This document shows positions 32,512 through 39,901 of a stretch of 40,615 nucleotides of DNA, piece by piece. Made by a program: the position numbers and the translations under genes. Every line of letters starts with the position of its first letter. The stretch's first letter is position 1. This DNA is from Burkholderia aenigmatica (GTDB lineage: Bacteria > Pseudomonadota > Gammaproteobacteria > Burkholderiales > Burkholderiaceae), in NCBI RefSeq assembly GCF_902499175.1, contig NZ_CABVQC010000080.1, forward strand, positions 1 to 40,615, given 5' to 3'. Under the pieces are notes generated by a model. It did not search any database. It saw only the letters and a program-made list of their open reading frames with translations, and was not told the origin of the DNA.

Positions 32512-33480
32512 TTACTTCAGCGCCCCCGCCACCTTCTTCTGCCGCCACAGACACAGCAAGTCACACGCGACGTGCGCGGCCGCAATCGCCGTGATGTCCG
32601 CGTGGTCGTACGCGGGTGCCACCTCGACCACATCCGCACCCACCAGGTTCACCGCGCCGAGCGCGCGCACGATCGCGAGCGCCTGTGCCGAAGAAAGGCC
32701 GCCCGCGACCGGCGTGCCCGTGCCGGGCGCAAACGCCGGATCGAGACAATCGATATCGAACGTCAGGTACGCGGGCCGCGCGCCGACGATGTCGACGATC
32801 CGCTCGACCGCCGCGCGCGACCCGTGGTCATGCACCCACGCCGCATCGAGCCGCTCGATACCGAGAAAGTCGTCGTTCCACGTGCGAATCCCAACCTGCA
32901 CCGACGTCGCCGGATCAATCAGCCCTTCCTTCACGGCCTTGTAGAACATCGTCCCGTGATTGAGACTGTCCGGATCGTCGTCGGCCCACGTATCGCAGTG
33001 CGCGTCGAAATGGATCAGCGACAGCGGCTTGCCGTAGCGCTCCGCATGCGCGACCAGCAGCGGATACGTGATGTAGTGGTCGCCGCCGAGCGTCAGCATC
33101 TTCGCGCCGGAACCGAGGATCGTGCGCGCATGCTCGATGATCGCGGGCTTGATCGACAGCGGGTTGTGCGCGTCGAACCAGCAGTCGCCGTAGTCGATGG
33201 CCGCGAGATCGTCGAACGGGTTGAAACCCCACGGATACGGATGAAGCTCCGCGAGCTGCACGCTCGCCGCGCGGATCGCAGCCGGGCCGAGCCGCGCGCC
33301 GGAGCGGTAAGTCGTCGCGAGGTCGAGCGGCACGCCGGAGATCGCGACGTCGACGCCGTCGAGCTCGCGCGAATAGTTGCGGCGCATGAACGACAGCACG
33401 CCCGCGTAGGTGTTTTCGATCGACGAGCCGTACGGCGTCGTGCGACGGATCGCGCCGTCGCCGTGGAGAAGTTCGGTCAT
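32512..33480 (-). CDS. speB: Agmatinase (agmatine ureohydrolase) family enzyme
   Basis: A 322-residue ureohydrolase using a binuclear Mn2+ centre. Metal motifs are all present: LGGDHYITYPLL (His135), HFDAHCDTWADD (Asp/His cluster at about 159-163) and TFDIDCLDPAFAPGTGTP (Asp pair at about 242-246). The extension GTGTPVAGGLS is typical of agmatinases over arginases. It would convert agmatine to putrescine and urea; guanidinobutyrase or guanidinopropionase activity is a realistic alternative because these cannot be separated by motifs. ATG at 33478-33480 (MTELLHGDG) is chosen over the frame to 33651, whose extra residues are low-complexity. The urea it produces may relate to the urea transporter at the window edge, though 6 kb away. 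Confidence 0.9.
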   Translation of the reverse strand: MTELLHGDGAIRRTTPYGSSIENTYAGVLSFMRRNYSRELDGVDVAISGVPLDLATTYRSGARLGPAAIRAASVQLAELHPYPWGFNPFDDLAAIDYGDCWFDAHNPLSIKPAIIEHARTILGSGAKMLTLGGDHYITYPLLVAHAERYGKPLSLIHFDAHCDTWADDDPDSLNHGTMFYKAVKEGLIDPATSVQVGIRTWNDDFLGIERLDAAWVHDHGSRAAVERIVDIVGARPAYLTFDIDCLDPAFAPGTGTPVAGGLSSAQALAIVRALGAVNLVGADVVEVAPAYDHADITAIAAAHVACDLLCLWRQKKVAGALK

Positions 33481-33844
33481 GGTCGGACCTGTTTTCGTGG
33501 GGAGGCCAGCCCGCCCCGCGTCGCATGGGCGCGCGGGCCGGGCATGGCATGGATTCATCGGGCACGCACCGGCTTGCGCATCCTGTCGCGCGGCCGGGCG
33601 GAACAACGACAGCAACAACCACATCGACAACGGCAATACCGCGGCGATCATAGCAAGCCGAATTGAAGTCGTTGCCCCGGTTCAACCGGGGCAACGCGCG
33701 GAGAAATCCGGCAGTAGCGGCGCCCTCGCTTCCTAGAAGGATTCGCCGGTTTTCGCCCCCCTTTTCTTCCGGATAATGGCCGACAGCCGCGCCCTCGACC
33801 GCGCGCCGTCCACCGCAGACAACGACAAACCGGAGACACCCGCC

Positions 33845-34516
33845 TTGATCGCCATGCTTCCCGCCACCTACCGCCGGCTCTGGCCGCTCGCCGTCGCCGC
33901 CGCGCTGCTGTACGGGCTGTCGCTCGCCGCCGCGCCCTATCCCGGCCAGGCCGCCGCGAAAGCGGCGATGGGCATCCTGCTGCTCGCGGCGGGCAGCACC
34001 TGCGCCGCACCGCGCGAACGCGCGTGGCTGTGCGCGGCGCTCGTGACGGCCGTGCTCGGCGACGTGCTGCTCGCACTGCCCGACTGGCCGCTGTCGTTCG
34101 TCCTCGGCCTCGGCGCGTTCCTGCTCACGCACCTGTTCTATTGCGCGATCTTCTTCCGCTGGCGCGCGCGGCCGCACGGCTGGCGCATCGTCGCGCTCGT
34201 CGGGCTGTGGATCGCCGCGCCGGCGTTCTACGTGGCGTTCTTCCCGCATCTCGGCGAGCTGGTCGCACCGGTCGCCGTCTACATGCTCGTGCTGTGCACG
34301 ATGGCCAGCTTCGCGCTCGCGGCCCGCACGCGCGACCCACTGGTCGCGCTCGGCAGCCTGATCTTCGTCGGCTCCGATACGCTGATCGGCGCCGGCCGCT
34401 TCCTCGGCGGCTTTCCGGGCATCGACTACCTGATCTGGGGCCTCTACGCGCTCGCGCAGGTCACGATCGTGGCCGGGGTTTTCCATGAGACGGCCGCCCG
34501 AACGATCCGTCCCTGA
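33845..34516 (+). CDS. YhhN/TMEM86-family membrane protein (lysoplasmalogenase)
   Basis: A 223-residue inner-membrane protein with about eight hydrophobic spans (PF07947). Signature segments are TAVLGDVLLALPDW and GSLIFVGSDTLIGAGRFLGGF, matching the family GDxxL and SDxxx motifs that carry the predicted catalytic acidic residues. Members cleave the vinyl-ether bond of lysoplasmalogens or act on ether lipids; bacterial substrates are uncertain. The frame opens at 33776, but the TTG at 33845 (or ATG at 33854) is preferred because CGGAGACACCCG precedes it, a string found identically before the start of the flavin monooxygenase gene at 34763. No operon partner; a hairpin follows the stop. Confidence 0.85.
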   Translation: MIAMLPATYRRLWPLAVAAALLYGLSLAAAPYPGQAAAKAAMGILLLAAGSTCAAPRERAWLCAALVTAVLGDVLLALPDWPLSFVLGLGAFLLTHLFYCAIFFRWRARPHGWRIVALVGLWIAAPAFYVAFFPHLGELVAPVAVYMLVLCTMASFALAARTRDPLVALGSLIFVGSDTLIGAGRFLGGFPGIDYLIWGLYALAQVTIVAGVFHETAARTIRP

Positions 34517-34529
34517 TACTGTTTCAAAC

Positions 34530-34552
34530 AGACCGCCGCGCGCCGGCGGTCT
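34530..34552 (+). terminator. Hairpin after the YhhN-family gene
   Basis: AGACCGCCG (34530-34538) pairs with CGGCGGTCT (34544-34552), nine perfect pairs with a five-base loop, 14 bases after the stop codon; weak T-tail. The following ~130 bp up to the promoter hold nothing recognisable. Confidence 0.5.
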
Positions 34553-34683
34553 CGTCCGCCCCCTCTCTTGCCCTACCGACGGCCCTTTCGCCGCATCCCG
34601 CGATGCGGGAAGCGCGCCGTTCCAAACCCCGCTCAGCCTTTTCCCGTCTGGCTTCCGGCCCTTAGAGCGCCGCTTCTAGCCTC

Positions 34684-34730
34684 TTGCGGTTTCCGGGTTC
34701 ACCCACTATCGTTACATCGAACAATGTAAC
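34684..34730 (+). promoter_or_regulatory. Promoter and perfect operator palindrome of the monooxygenase operon
   Basis: TTGCGG (34684-34689) and TATCGT (34707-34712) are 17 bases apart. GTTACAT (34711-34717) and ATGTAAC (34724-34730) are a perfect inverted repeat with a 6-base spacer overlapping the -10 and the predicted start site, so a bound repressor would block initiation. Length and spacing suit a TetR-family dimer; no cognate regulator gene adjoins. Confidence 0.7.
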
Positions 34731-34762
34731 ATTCAAAAATGAGCCAAATCGGAGACACCCGG

Positions 34763-36352
34763 ATGAATGCTCGCACGTTGCCTTTCGGTCCGCCCGGCCA
34801 CGACGGCCTGGACGAGACCATCGACATCGCCATCATCGGCACCGGCTTCGCCGGCCTCGGCATGGCGATCCGCCTGTGTCAAACAGGCGTGACCGACTTC
34901 GTCGTCCTCGAGAAGGCCGCGTCGGTCGGCGGCACGTGGCGCGACAATCATTACCCCGGGTGTGCATGCGACGTGCAATCGCACGTCTATTCGTTCTCGT
35001 TCGCGCCGAATCCGCGCTGGACGCGCATGTTCGCGCCGCAGCCGGAAATCCGCGCGTATCTGGAAGACTGCGTGCAGCGCTTCGGCGTTGGCCCGCACCT
35101 GCGCCTGAACCACGAGTTGCAGCGCGCCGAGTACGACGAGGCCGCACAACGCTGGCGCCTCACGTTCGCGAACGGCAAGCGGCTGTCCGCGCGCGTGCTG
35201 GTGTCGGGGATGGGTGGCCTGTCGCGGGCCGCGCTGCCGTCGATTCCCGGCGTCGAAAACTTCAAGGGCCGCGCGTTCCACTCGCAGCACTGGGATCACG
35301 ACTATGCGCTTGAAGGCAAGCGCGTCGCGGTGATCGGCACCGGCGCGAGCGCGATCCAGTTCGTGCCGCAGATCGCGCCGCGCGTGAAGGAACTCGCGCT
35401 GTTCCAGCGCACGCCGCCGTGGATCATGCCGAAGCCCGACCGCAACCTGACCGGGCTCGAGAAGTGGCTGTTCCGCACGCTGCCGTTCACGCAGAAGGCC
35501 GTGCGCAGCAGCATCTACTGGATGCTCGAATCGCGCGTGCTCGGCTTCGCGATCCATCCGTCGCTGATGAAGAACGTGCAGAAGCTCGCGCTGCGCCACA
35601 TCCGCAAGCAGATTCCCGATCCGGAGCTGCGCAAGACCGTCACGCCGAACTACACGCTCGGCTGCAAGCGCGTGCTGATCTCGAACGACTACTACCCGGC
35701 GCTGTCGCGCAAGAACGTCGACGTGATCACGACCGGCATCGACCACGTCGAAGCCGACGCAGTCGTGACGACCGACGGCCGCCGCCATGAAGTCGACTGC
35801 CTGATCTACGGCACCGGCTTCCAGGTGGCCGATCCGTTTCCGCGCGGCGCGATCCTCGGCCGCGGCGGGCTCGACATCGTCGACGCGTGGCGCGACGGCG
35901 CGCACGCGTATCTCGGCTCGACGCTGCCCGGCTATCCGAACTTCTTCATGATCGTCGGCCCGAACACGGGCCTCGGCCACAACTCGATGGTGTTCATGAT
36001 CGAGTCGCAGATCGAGTACATCCTCGGCGCGCTGCAGGCGATGCGCCGCGAACGCGCGGATGCGATCGAAGTGCGCCCGCTCGTCGAGACGCAATTCAAC
36101 AGCGACCTGCAGGGCAAGCTGAAAAAGGCGATCTGGTCGACGGGCGGCTGCAAGAGCTGGTACCTCGATCCGCGCACGGGCAAGAACACGACGCTGTGGC
36201 CGGGCTTCACGTGGCGCTTCCGCCAGGCGACCGCGCACTTCTCGATCGCCGACTACCACGCGTATCGCGCGCCGCAACACGACACGACCGCGCGGCCCGC
36301 CGCCGCGCCCGCCGCTTCCGCTTCGACTTCCACGTCCGCCGAAGCGGCCTGA
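34763..36352 (+). CDS. Baeyer-Villiger-type flavin monooxygenase
   Basis: A 529-residue class B flavoprotein monooxygenase. FAD motif IIGTGFAGLGMAI near 24-36, NADPH motif VIGTGASAIQF near 190-200, and the Baeyer-Villiger fingerprint FxGxxxHxxxW is FKGRAFHSQHW (Phe167, His173, Trp177). The stretch GGTWRDNHYPGCACDVQSHVYSFSF is typical of cyclohexanone/acetone-type type I BVMOs. ATG at 34763 is chosen because GGAG lies 9 bases upstream; the frame to 34739 adds eight residues. The C-terminal ~25 residues are Ala/Ser/Thr-rich. It converts ketones to esters or lactones, or heteroatoms to oxides; substrate unknown. First gene of a four-gene operon. Confidence 0.93.
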   Translation: MNARTLPFGPPGHDGLDETIDIAIIGTGFAGLGMAIRLCQTGVTDFVVLEKAASVGGTWRDNHYPGCACDVQSHVYSFSFAPNPRWTRMFAPQPEIRAYLEDCVQRFGVGPHLRLNHELQRAEYDEAAQRWRLTFANGKRLSARVLVSGMGGLSRAALPSIPGVENFKGRAFHSQHWDHDYALEGKRVAVIGTGASAIQFVPQIAPRVKELALFQRTPPWIMPKPDRNLTGLEKWLFRTLPFTQKAVRSSIYWMLESRVLGFAIHPSLMKNVQKLALRHIRKQIPDPELRKTVTPNYTLGCKRVLISNDYYPALSRKNVDVITTGIDHVEADAVVTTDGRRHEVDCLIYGTGFQVADPFPRGAILGRGGLDIVDAWRDGAHAYLGSTLPGYPNFFMIVGPNTGLGHNSMVFMIESQIEYILGALQAMRRERADAIEVRPLVETQFNSDLQGKLKKAIWSTGGCKSWYLDPRTGKNTTLWPGFTWRFRQATAHFSIADYHAYRAPQHDTTARPAAAPAASASTSTSAEAA

Positions 36353-36373
36353 GCCAGACAAGGAGCAACCGAC

Positions 36374-37306
36374 ATGAGAGATTTCGCCAACAAGGTCGCC
36401 GCGATCACGGGTGCCGGCTCGGGCATGGGCCGCTCGCTCGCGATCCAGCTCGCGCAGGCCGGCTGCCACGTATCGCTCGCCGACAAGAACGGCGTCGGCC
36501 TCGCCGAAACCGAGCGGATCGTCCGCACGATCGCGCCGAACGTGCGCGTGTCGACGCGCGTACTGGACGTCGGCGACCGCGACGCGATGTTCGCGTGGGC
36601 CGACGACACCGCGAAAGAGCACGGCAAGGTCAACCTGATCTTCAACAACGCAGGCGTCGCGCTGTCGAGCACGATCGAAGGGATGGAATACAGCGATCTC
36701 GAGTGGATCGTGAACATCAACTTCTGGGGTGTCGTGCACGGCACAAAGGCGTTCCTGCCGCACCTGAAGGCCTCGGGCGACGGTCACGTGATCAACACGT
36801 CGAGCATCTTCGGGATCTTCGCGCAGCCGGGCATGAGCGGCTACAACGCGACCAAGTTCGCGGTGCGCGGCTTCACCGAGTCGCTGCGCCAGGAACTCGA
36901 CATGATGAAGTGCGGCGTGTCGGCCACCTGCGTGCATCCGGGCGGCATCCGCACCAACATCGCGCAGTCGAGCCGCGTCGCGAAGAACATGGTCGGCTTC
37001 ATCGTCGAGAGCGAGCAGCAAGGCAAGGACAGCTTCGAGAAGTTCTTCATCACGACCGCCGACGATGCCGCGCGCACGATCCTCGCCGGCGTGCGCAAGA
37101 ACAAGCGCCGCGTACTGATCGGCCGCGACGCGAAGGGGGCGGACTGGCTGGCGCGCATCCTGCCGTCGGCCTACCAGGCGCTCGTCGTGCTCGCGACGCG
37201 CCGCGAGGCCGCGAAGGCCCGCCGCGCCACGCGCGGCACGCCGGCGCCCGCGCCGCTGCACGCCACCTACAACAACGCAGGCAATCAGGGAGGAGAACAA
37301 TCATGA
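36374..37306 (+). CDS. Short-chain dehydrogenase/reductase
   Basis: A 310-residue classical SDR. Cofactor motif ITGAGSGMGRS at residues 11-21, NNAG at 91-94, catalytic Ser143/144 (NTSSIFG) and YxxxK as Tyr157/Lys161 (YNATK), then HPGGIRTNIAQS as the PG motif. The C-terminus is ~50 residues longer than the 250-residue core and contains a hydrophobic stretch (ILPSAYQALVVLATRR), suggesting membrane association. It would interconvert a secondary alcohol and a ketone, supplying or draining the monooxygenase substrate. The stop overlaps the next gene start in ATGA, so translation is coupled. 21 bp separate it from the monooxygenase. Confidence 0.93.
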   Translation: MRDFANKVAAITGAGSGMGRSLAIQLAQAGCHVSLADKNGVGLAETERIVRTIAPNVRVSTRVLDVGDRDAMFAWADDTAKEHGKVNLIFNNAGVALSSTIEGMEYSDLEWIVNINFWGVVHGTKAFLPHLKASGDGHVINTSSIFGIFAQPGMSGYNATKFAVRGFTESLRQELDMMKCGVSATCVHPGGIRTNIAQSSRVAKNMVGFIVESEQQGKDSFEKFFITTADDAARTILAGVRKNKRRVLIGRDAKGADWLARILPSAYQALVVLATRREAAKARRATRGTPAPAPLHATYNNAGNQGGEQS

Positions 37307-38208
37307 CGACCCCGAACATGATGCCCGTGCGGCGCGACATCCGTTTCGCGCTGCCCCCCGAACGCGCGCGCGACTGGCACGTGCAGGGCGTGCCGGTCAC
37401 GCACTTCATGAACGCGCTGTCGCTGCTGTTCCCGGCCGGCGAACGCTTCTTCATGGATTCGGTGCGCAACTACCGCGACCAGATCGAGGATCCGGAACTG
37501 AAGAAGCAGGTGCTCGGCTTCATCGGCCAGGAAGCGATGCACACGCGCGAGCACATCGAATACAACGACCTGCTGCAGTCGTCGGGCCTGCCTGCGCACA
37601 AGCTCGACAAGCGCCTGTGGACGATCCTCGGCTGGTTCAAGAAGGCGCTGCCGCATTCGATGCAGCTCGCGATCACGATCGCGCTCGAGCACTACACGGC
37701 GATCCTCGCGAACCAGCTGCTGTCGGGCCACGAGCATCGCATCGACGGCTCGGTCGAAGGCTACCAGCAGATGTGGATGTGGCACGCGATGGAGGAAACC
37801 GAGCACAAGGCGGTGTCGTACGACGTATGGACCACCGTCATGAAGCCGGGACTCGGCAGCTACCTGCTGCGCACGGGCACGATGCTGACGACGACCGTGT
37901 TCTTCTGGGCGATCGTGTTCGACTTCCACCTGCGCCTGATGCGCGCGCACCGTCGCGAACACGGCAAGTTCGGCGGCATGTGGCGCCTCGTGAAGTATCT
38001 GTACAGCCCGAAGCACGGCGTGTTCCCGAACATCGCGCGCGAATGGCTCGACTACTTCCGCCCCGGCTTCCACCCGTGGGACCACGACAACCACCAGTAC
38101 CTGCAGGGGCTCGACACGCTGCTCGAGAACATCGACGCGACCAACGCGCGCTACGCCGCGCAAGCCGCCCCGCGCCGCGTGCCGTTGCACCCGGTTCCGC
38201 AGGCATGA
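37303..38208 (+). CDS. PF10118 'metal-dependent hydrolase' with a di-iron oxygenase-like residue set
   Basis: A 301-residue all-helical protein of a family annotated only as predicted metal-dependent hydrolase (COG3687/PF10118). Potential ligands fall as Glu47 (PAGERFF), Glu77-xx-His80 (QEAMH), Glu129 (ALEHYT) and Glu165-xx-His168 (EETEH), matching the E-ExxH-E-ExxH pattern of ferritin-like di-iron oxygenases and acyl-ACP desaturases, with spacings of about 30, 52 and 36. His84, His130 and His161 lie on the same faces. A hydrophobic span near 186-205 (LLRTGTMLTTTVFFWAIVF) suggests membrane attachment. ATG overlaps the SDR stop and follows GGAGGAGAA. I infer oxygenation, not hydrolysis, as the activity; this is not established. 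Confidence 0.85.
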   Translation: MTTPNMMPVRRDIRFALPPERARDWHVQGVPVTHFMNALSLLFPAGERFFMDSVRNYRDQIEDPELKKQVLGFIGQEAMHTREHIEYNDLLQSSGLPAHKLDKRLWTILGWFKKALPHSMQLAITIALEHYTAILANQLLSGHEHRIDGSVEGYQQMWMWHAMEETEHKAVSYDVWTTVMKPGLGSYLLRTGTMLTTTVFFWAIVFDFHLRLMRAHRREHGKFGGMWRLVKYLYSPKHGVFPNIAREWLDYFRPGFHPWDHDNHQYLQGLDTLLENIDATNARYAAQAAPRRVPLHPVPQA

Positions 38209-38212
38209 CGTC

Positions 38213-39130
38213 ATGGCGCGCGCCCACGAGATGCTGACCGTCCAGTCCGGCGACGTGAAACTCGCCGTCTACGTAAGCGGGTCGCGTCGCGCCCCGCCGC
38301 TGATCCTCGTGCACGGCTACCCCGATTCGGCGGCCGTGTGGGCGCCGATCCGGGCGCGGCTCGCGAAGCGCTACCGCGTGATCGCGTACGACGTGCGCGG
38401 CGCCGGTGCATCCGATGCGCCGCGCCGCCGCGCCGACTACACGCTCGAACGGCTCGCCGCCGACCTGAAGGCGGTGGCCGATGCAACCTGCGGCGGCCGG
38501 CCGTTCCACCTCGTCGGCCACGACTGGGGGTCGATCCAGTGCTGGGAGGCCGTGACCGACCCCGCGTTCCGCGGCCGGATCGCGTCGTACACGTCGATCT
38601 CGGGCCCGTGCCTCGATCACGTGTTCCGCGCAAAGATGCGGCTCAAGCAGAGCCTGAAGTCGTGGTACATCGCGTTCTTCCACCTGCCGCTCGTGCCGTC
38701 GCTGGTGTGGCGGCTCGGCGGCGCGGCATTGTGGCCGCGCTGGCTGCAGCTCACCGAACGCGTGCGCGCCGAGCGCGATCCCGTGCAACTGAAGAACGCG
38801 CTGAACGGCCTGCAGTTGTACCGCGCGAACTTCATCGCACGGGCCCGCAAGCCGCGCGAACGGTATGCACAGGCGCCCGTGCAGATCCTGGTGCCGGTGC
38901 GCGACCGCTATGTGACGCCCGAGATGTCGGTCGATCTCGACCGCTGGCTCGGCGACCACGTGCGCGAGGAAATCGACGGCAGCCACTGGGTCGTGCTGCG
39001 CCACCCCGACATCATCGCGTCGCGCATCGACCGCTTCGCGTCCGCGCACGAGCGGCCGGCGCTCGCCCCGGCCGTGGCTCGGGTTCAGCGCACCGTCGGC
39101 GCCGGCAGGCGTCTGAACAGCGTCTCGTAA
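38213..39130 (+). CDS. Alpha/beta hydrolase, epoxide-hydrolase/dehalogenase-like
   Basis: A 305-residue alpha/beta hydrolase with oxyanion motif HGYPDS (His34-Gly-Tyr-Pro37), nucleophile elbow VGHDWGS placing Asp104 as the nucleophile, acid Asp231 (VRDRY) and catalytic His258 (GSHWV). An Asp nucleophile in GHDWG is characteristic of epoxide hydrolases and haloalkane dehalogenases and argues against a serine esterase. The cap domain lies between about 135 and 215. It starts 4 bp after the PF10118 gene (ATG 38213; 38231 is an alternative). Its last 46 bp overlap the convergent glycolipid-binding gene. EphD-type proteins fuse this fold to an SDR, echoing the linkage here. Confidence 0.9.
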   Translation: MARAHEMLTVQSGDVKLAVYVSGSRRAPPLILVHGYPDSAAVWAPIRARLAKRYRVIAYDVRGAGASDAPRRRADYTLERLAADLKAVADATCGGRPFHLVGHDWGSIQCWEAVTDPAFRGRIASYTSISGPCLDHVFRAKMRLKQSLKSWYIAFFHLPLVPSLVWRLGGAALWPRWLQLTERVRAERDPVQLKNALNGLQLYRANFIARARKPRERYAQAPVQILVPVRDRYVTPEMSVDLDRWLGDHVREEIDGSHWVVLRHPDIIASRIDRFASAHERPALAPAVARVQRTVGAGRRLNSVS

Positions 39131-39645
39131 TCGATCACGAGCCCGTCGTCGTCGATGTCCATCTCGGCGGTGAAGTCGCGGAAGATCCCTTCGTAGCGGT
39201 AGCGCCGGCCCGGCTCGAGGCACGCGTAGGCCTGCTTGACCGGCGTAACCTTCAGGTCCGGCGTCGAGATGTACGCGACGTCGATCGGCCGCCGCTCGCC
39301 GCGCGCGAGCCCGAGGCGGCCGATCGGCAGCGAATTCGTGAACGGCGTCGCCGCGATGTCGATGTCGATGCAGCCGTCGAGCTCCGGCAGTGCGCGGCCG
39401 GAGCCGTCGTGCCAGTGGCCGGCGCCGTCGCTGCGCAATTCGAGCGTGCCGCCGCCCATCACCTTGAGCACCGCATAGGTCACGCACCAGTGCGTGTCGC
39501 ACTCGACGCGATACGCGAGCCCGTACGCACGGCCATATCGCTGGCCGACCACCGCGCTTTCGACGACGATCCCGCCGTCGCTCCGGTCGAACGTCAGATG
39601 TTCGACCCCGTCGCCTTCGAGCGACGCCCACCGTACTTCGCCCAT
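39085..39645 (-). CDS. Putative glycolipid-binding protein (PF06475)
   Basis: A 186-residue protein of the PF06475 (DUF1089) family, whose only named member is a Pseudomonas protein annotated as glycolipid-binding. It is beta-rich with alternating hydrophobic strands: YGLAYRVECDTHWCVTYAVLKVMGG, LDGCIDIDIAATPFTNSLPIGRLGL, and YRYEGIFRDFTAEMDIDDDGLVIDYETLF, the last being the well conserved C-terminal block. No signal peptide, so likely cytoplasmic. ATG at 39643-39645 is preceded by GGAGAAGGAGAG; the frame to 39795 is open but not similar. Function is unproven. It converges on the operon, sharing 46 bp with the hydrolase gene. Confidence 0.8.
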   Translation of the reverse strand: MGEVRWASLEGDGVEHLTFDRSDGGIVVESAVVGQRYGRAYGLAYRVECDTHWCVTYAVLKVMGGGTLELRSDGAGHWHDGSGRALPELDGCIDIDIAATPFTNSLPIGRLGLARGERRPIDVAYISTPDLKVTPVKQAYACLEPGRRYRYEGIFRDFTAEMDIDDDGLVIDYETLFRRLPAPTVR

Positions 39646-39901
39646 CTCTCCTTCTCCCGGTATGCCCGATGCGAGGCATCGTCGCACAGATTGCTCGACG
39701 AAAATGCCGGCCACTGCCGGGATTCGAGTCCCAATCGGGCAACCCCGCCGAACGTGCCAACAGCTCGGCGTTCGGGCACGAATCGACATCTGCATTCACC
39801 GTTTCGGGGCATCGACCACAAATCCTGACTATCCAGAATTCCCTATTCCGGTGCATGGCATTGTGTCCTATGCTCGCGGCTCGTCCTGTGCCGCCGCCAT
39901 C

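Noticed and set aside
34733..37300. Open frame of about 855 codons on the minus strand
   Set aside because: It is antisense to the monooxygenase and SDR genes; composition is Arg/Asp/His-rich and no motif is visible.
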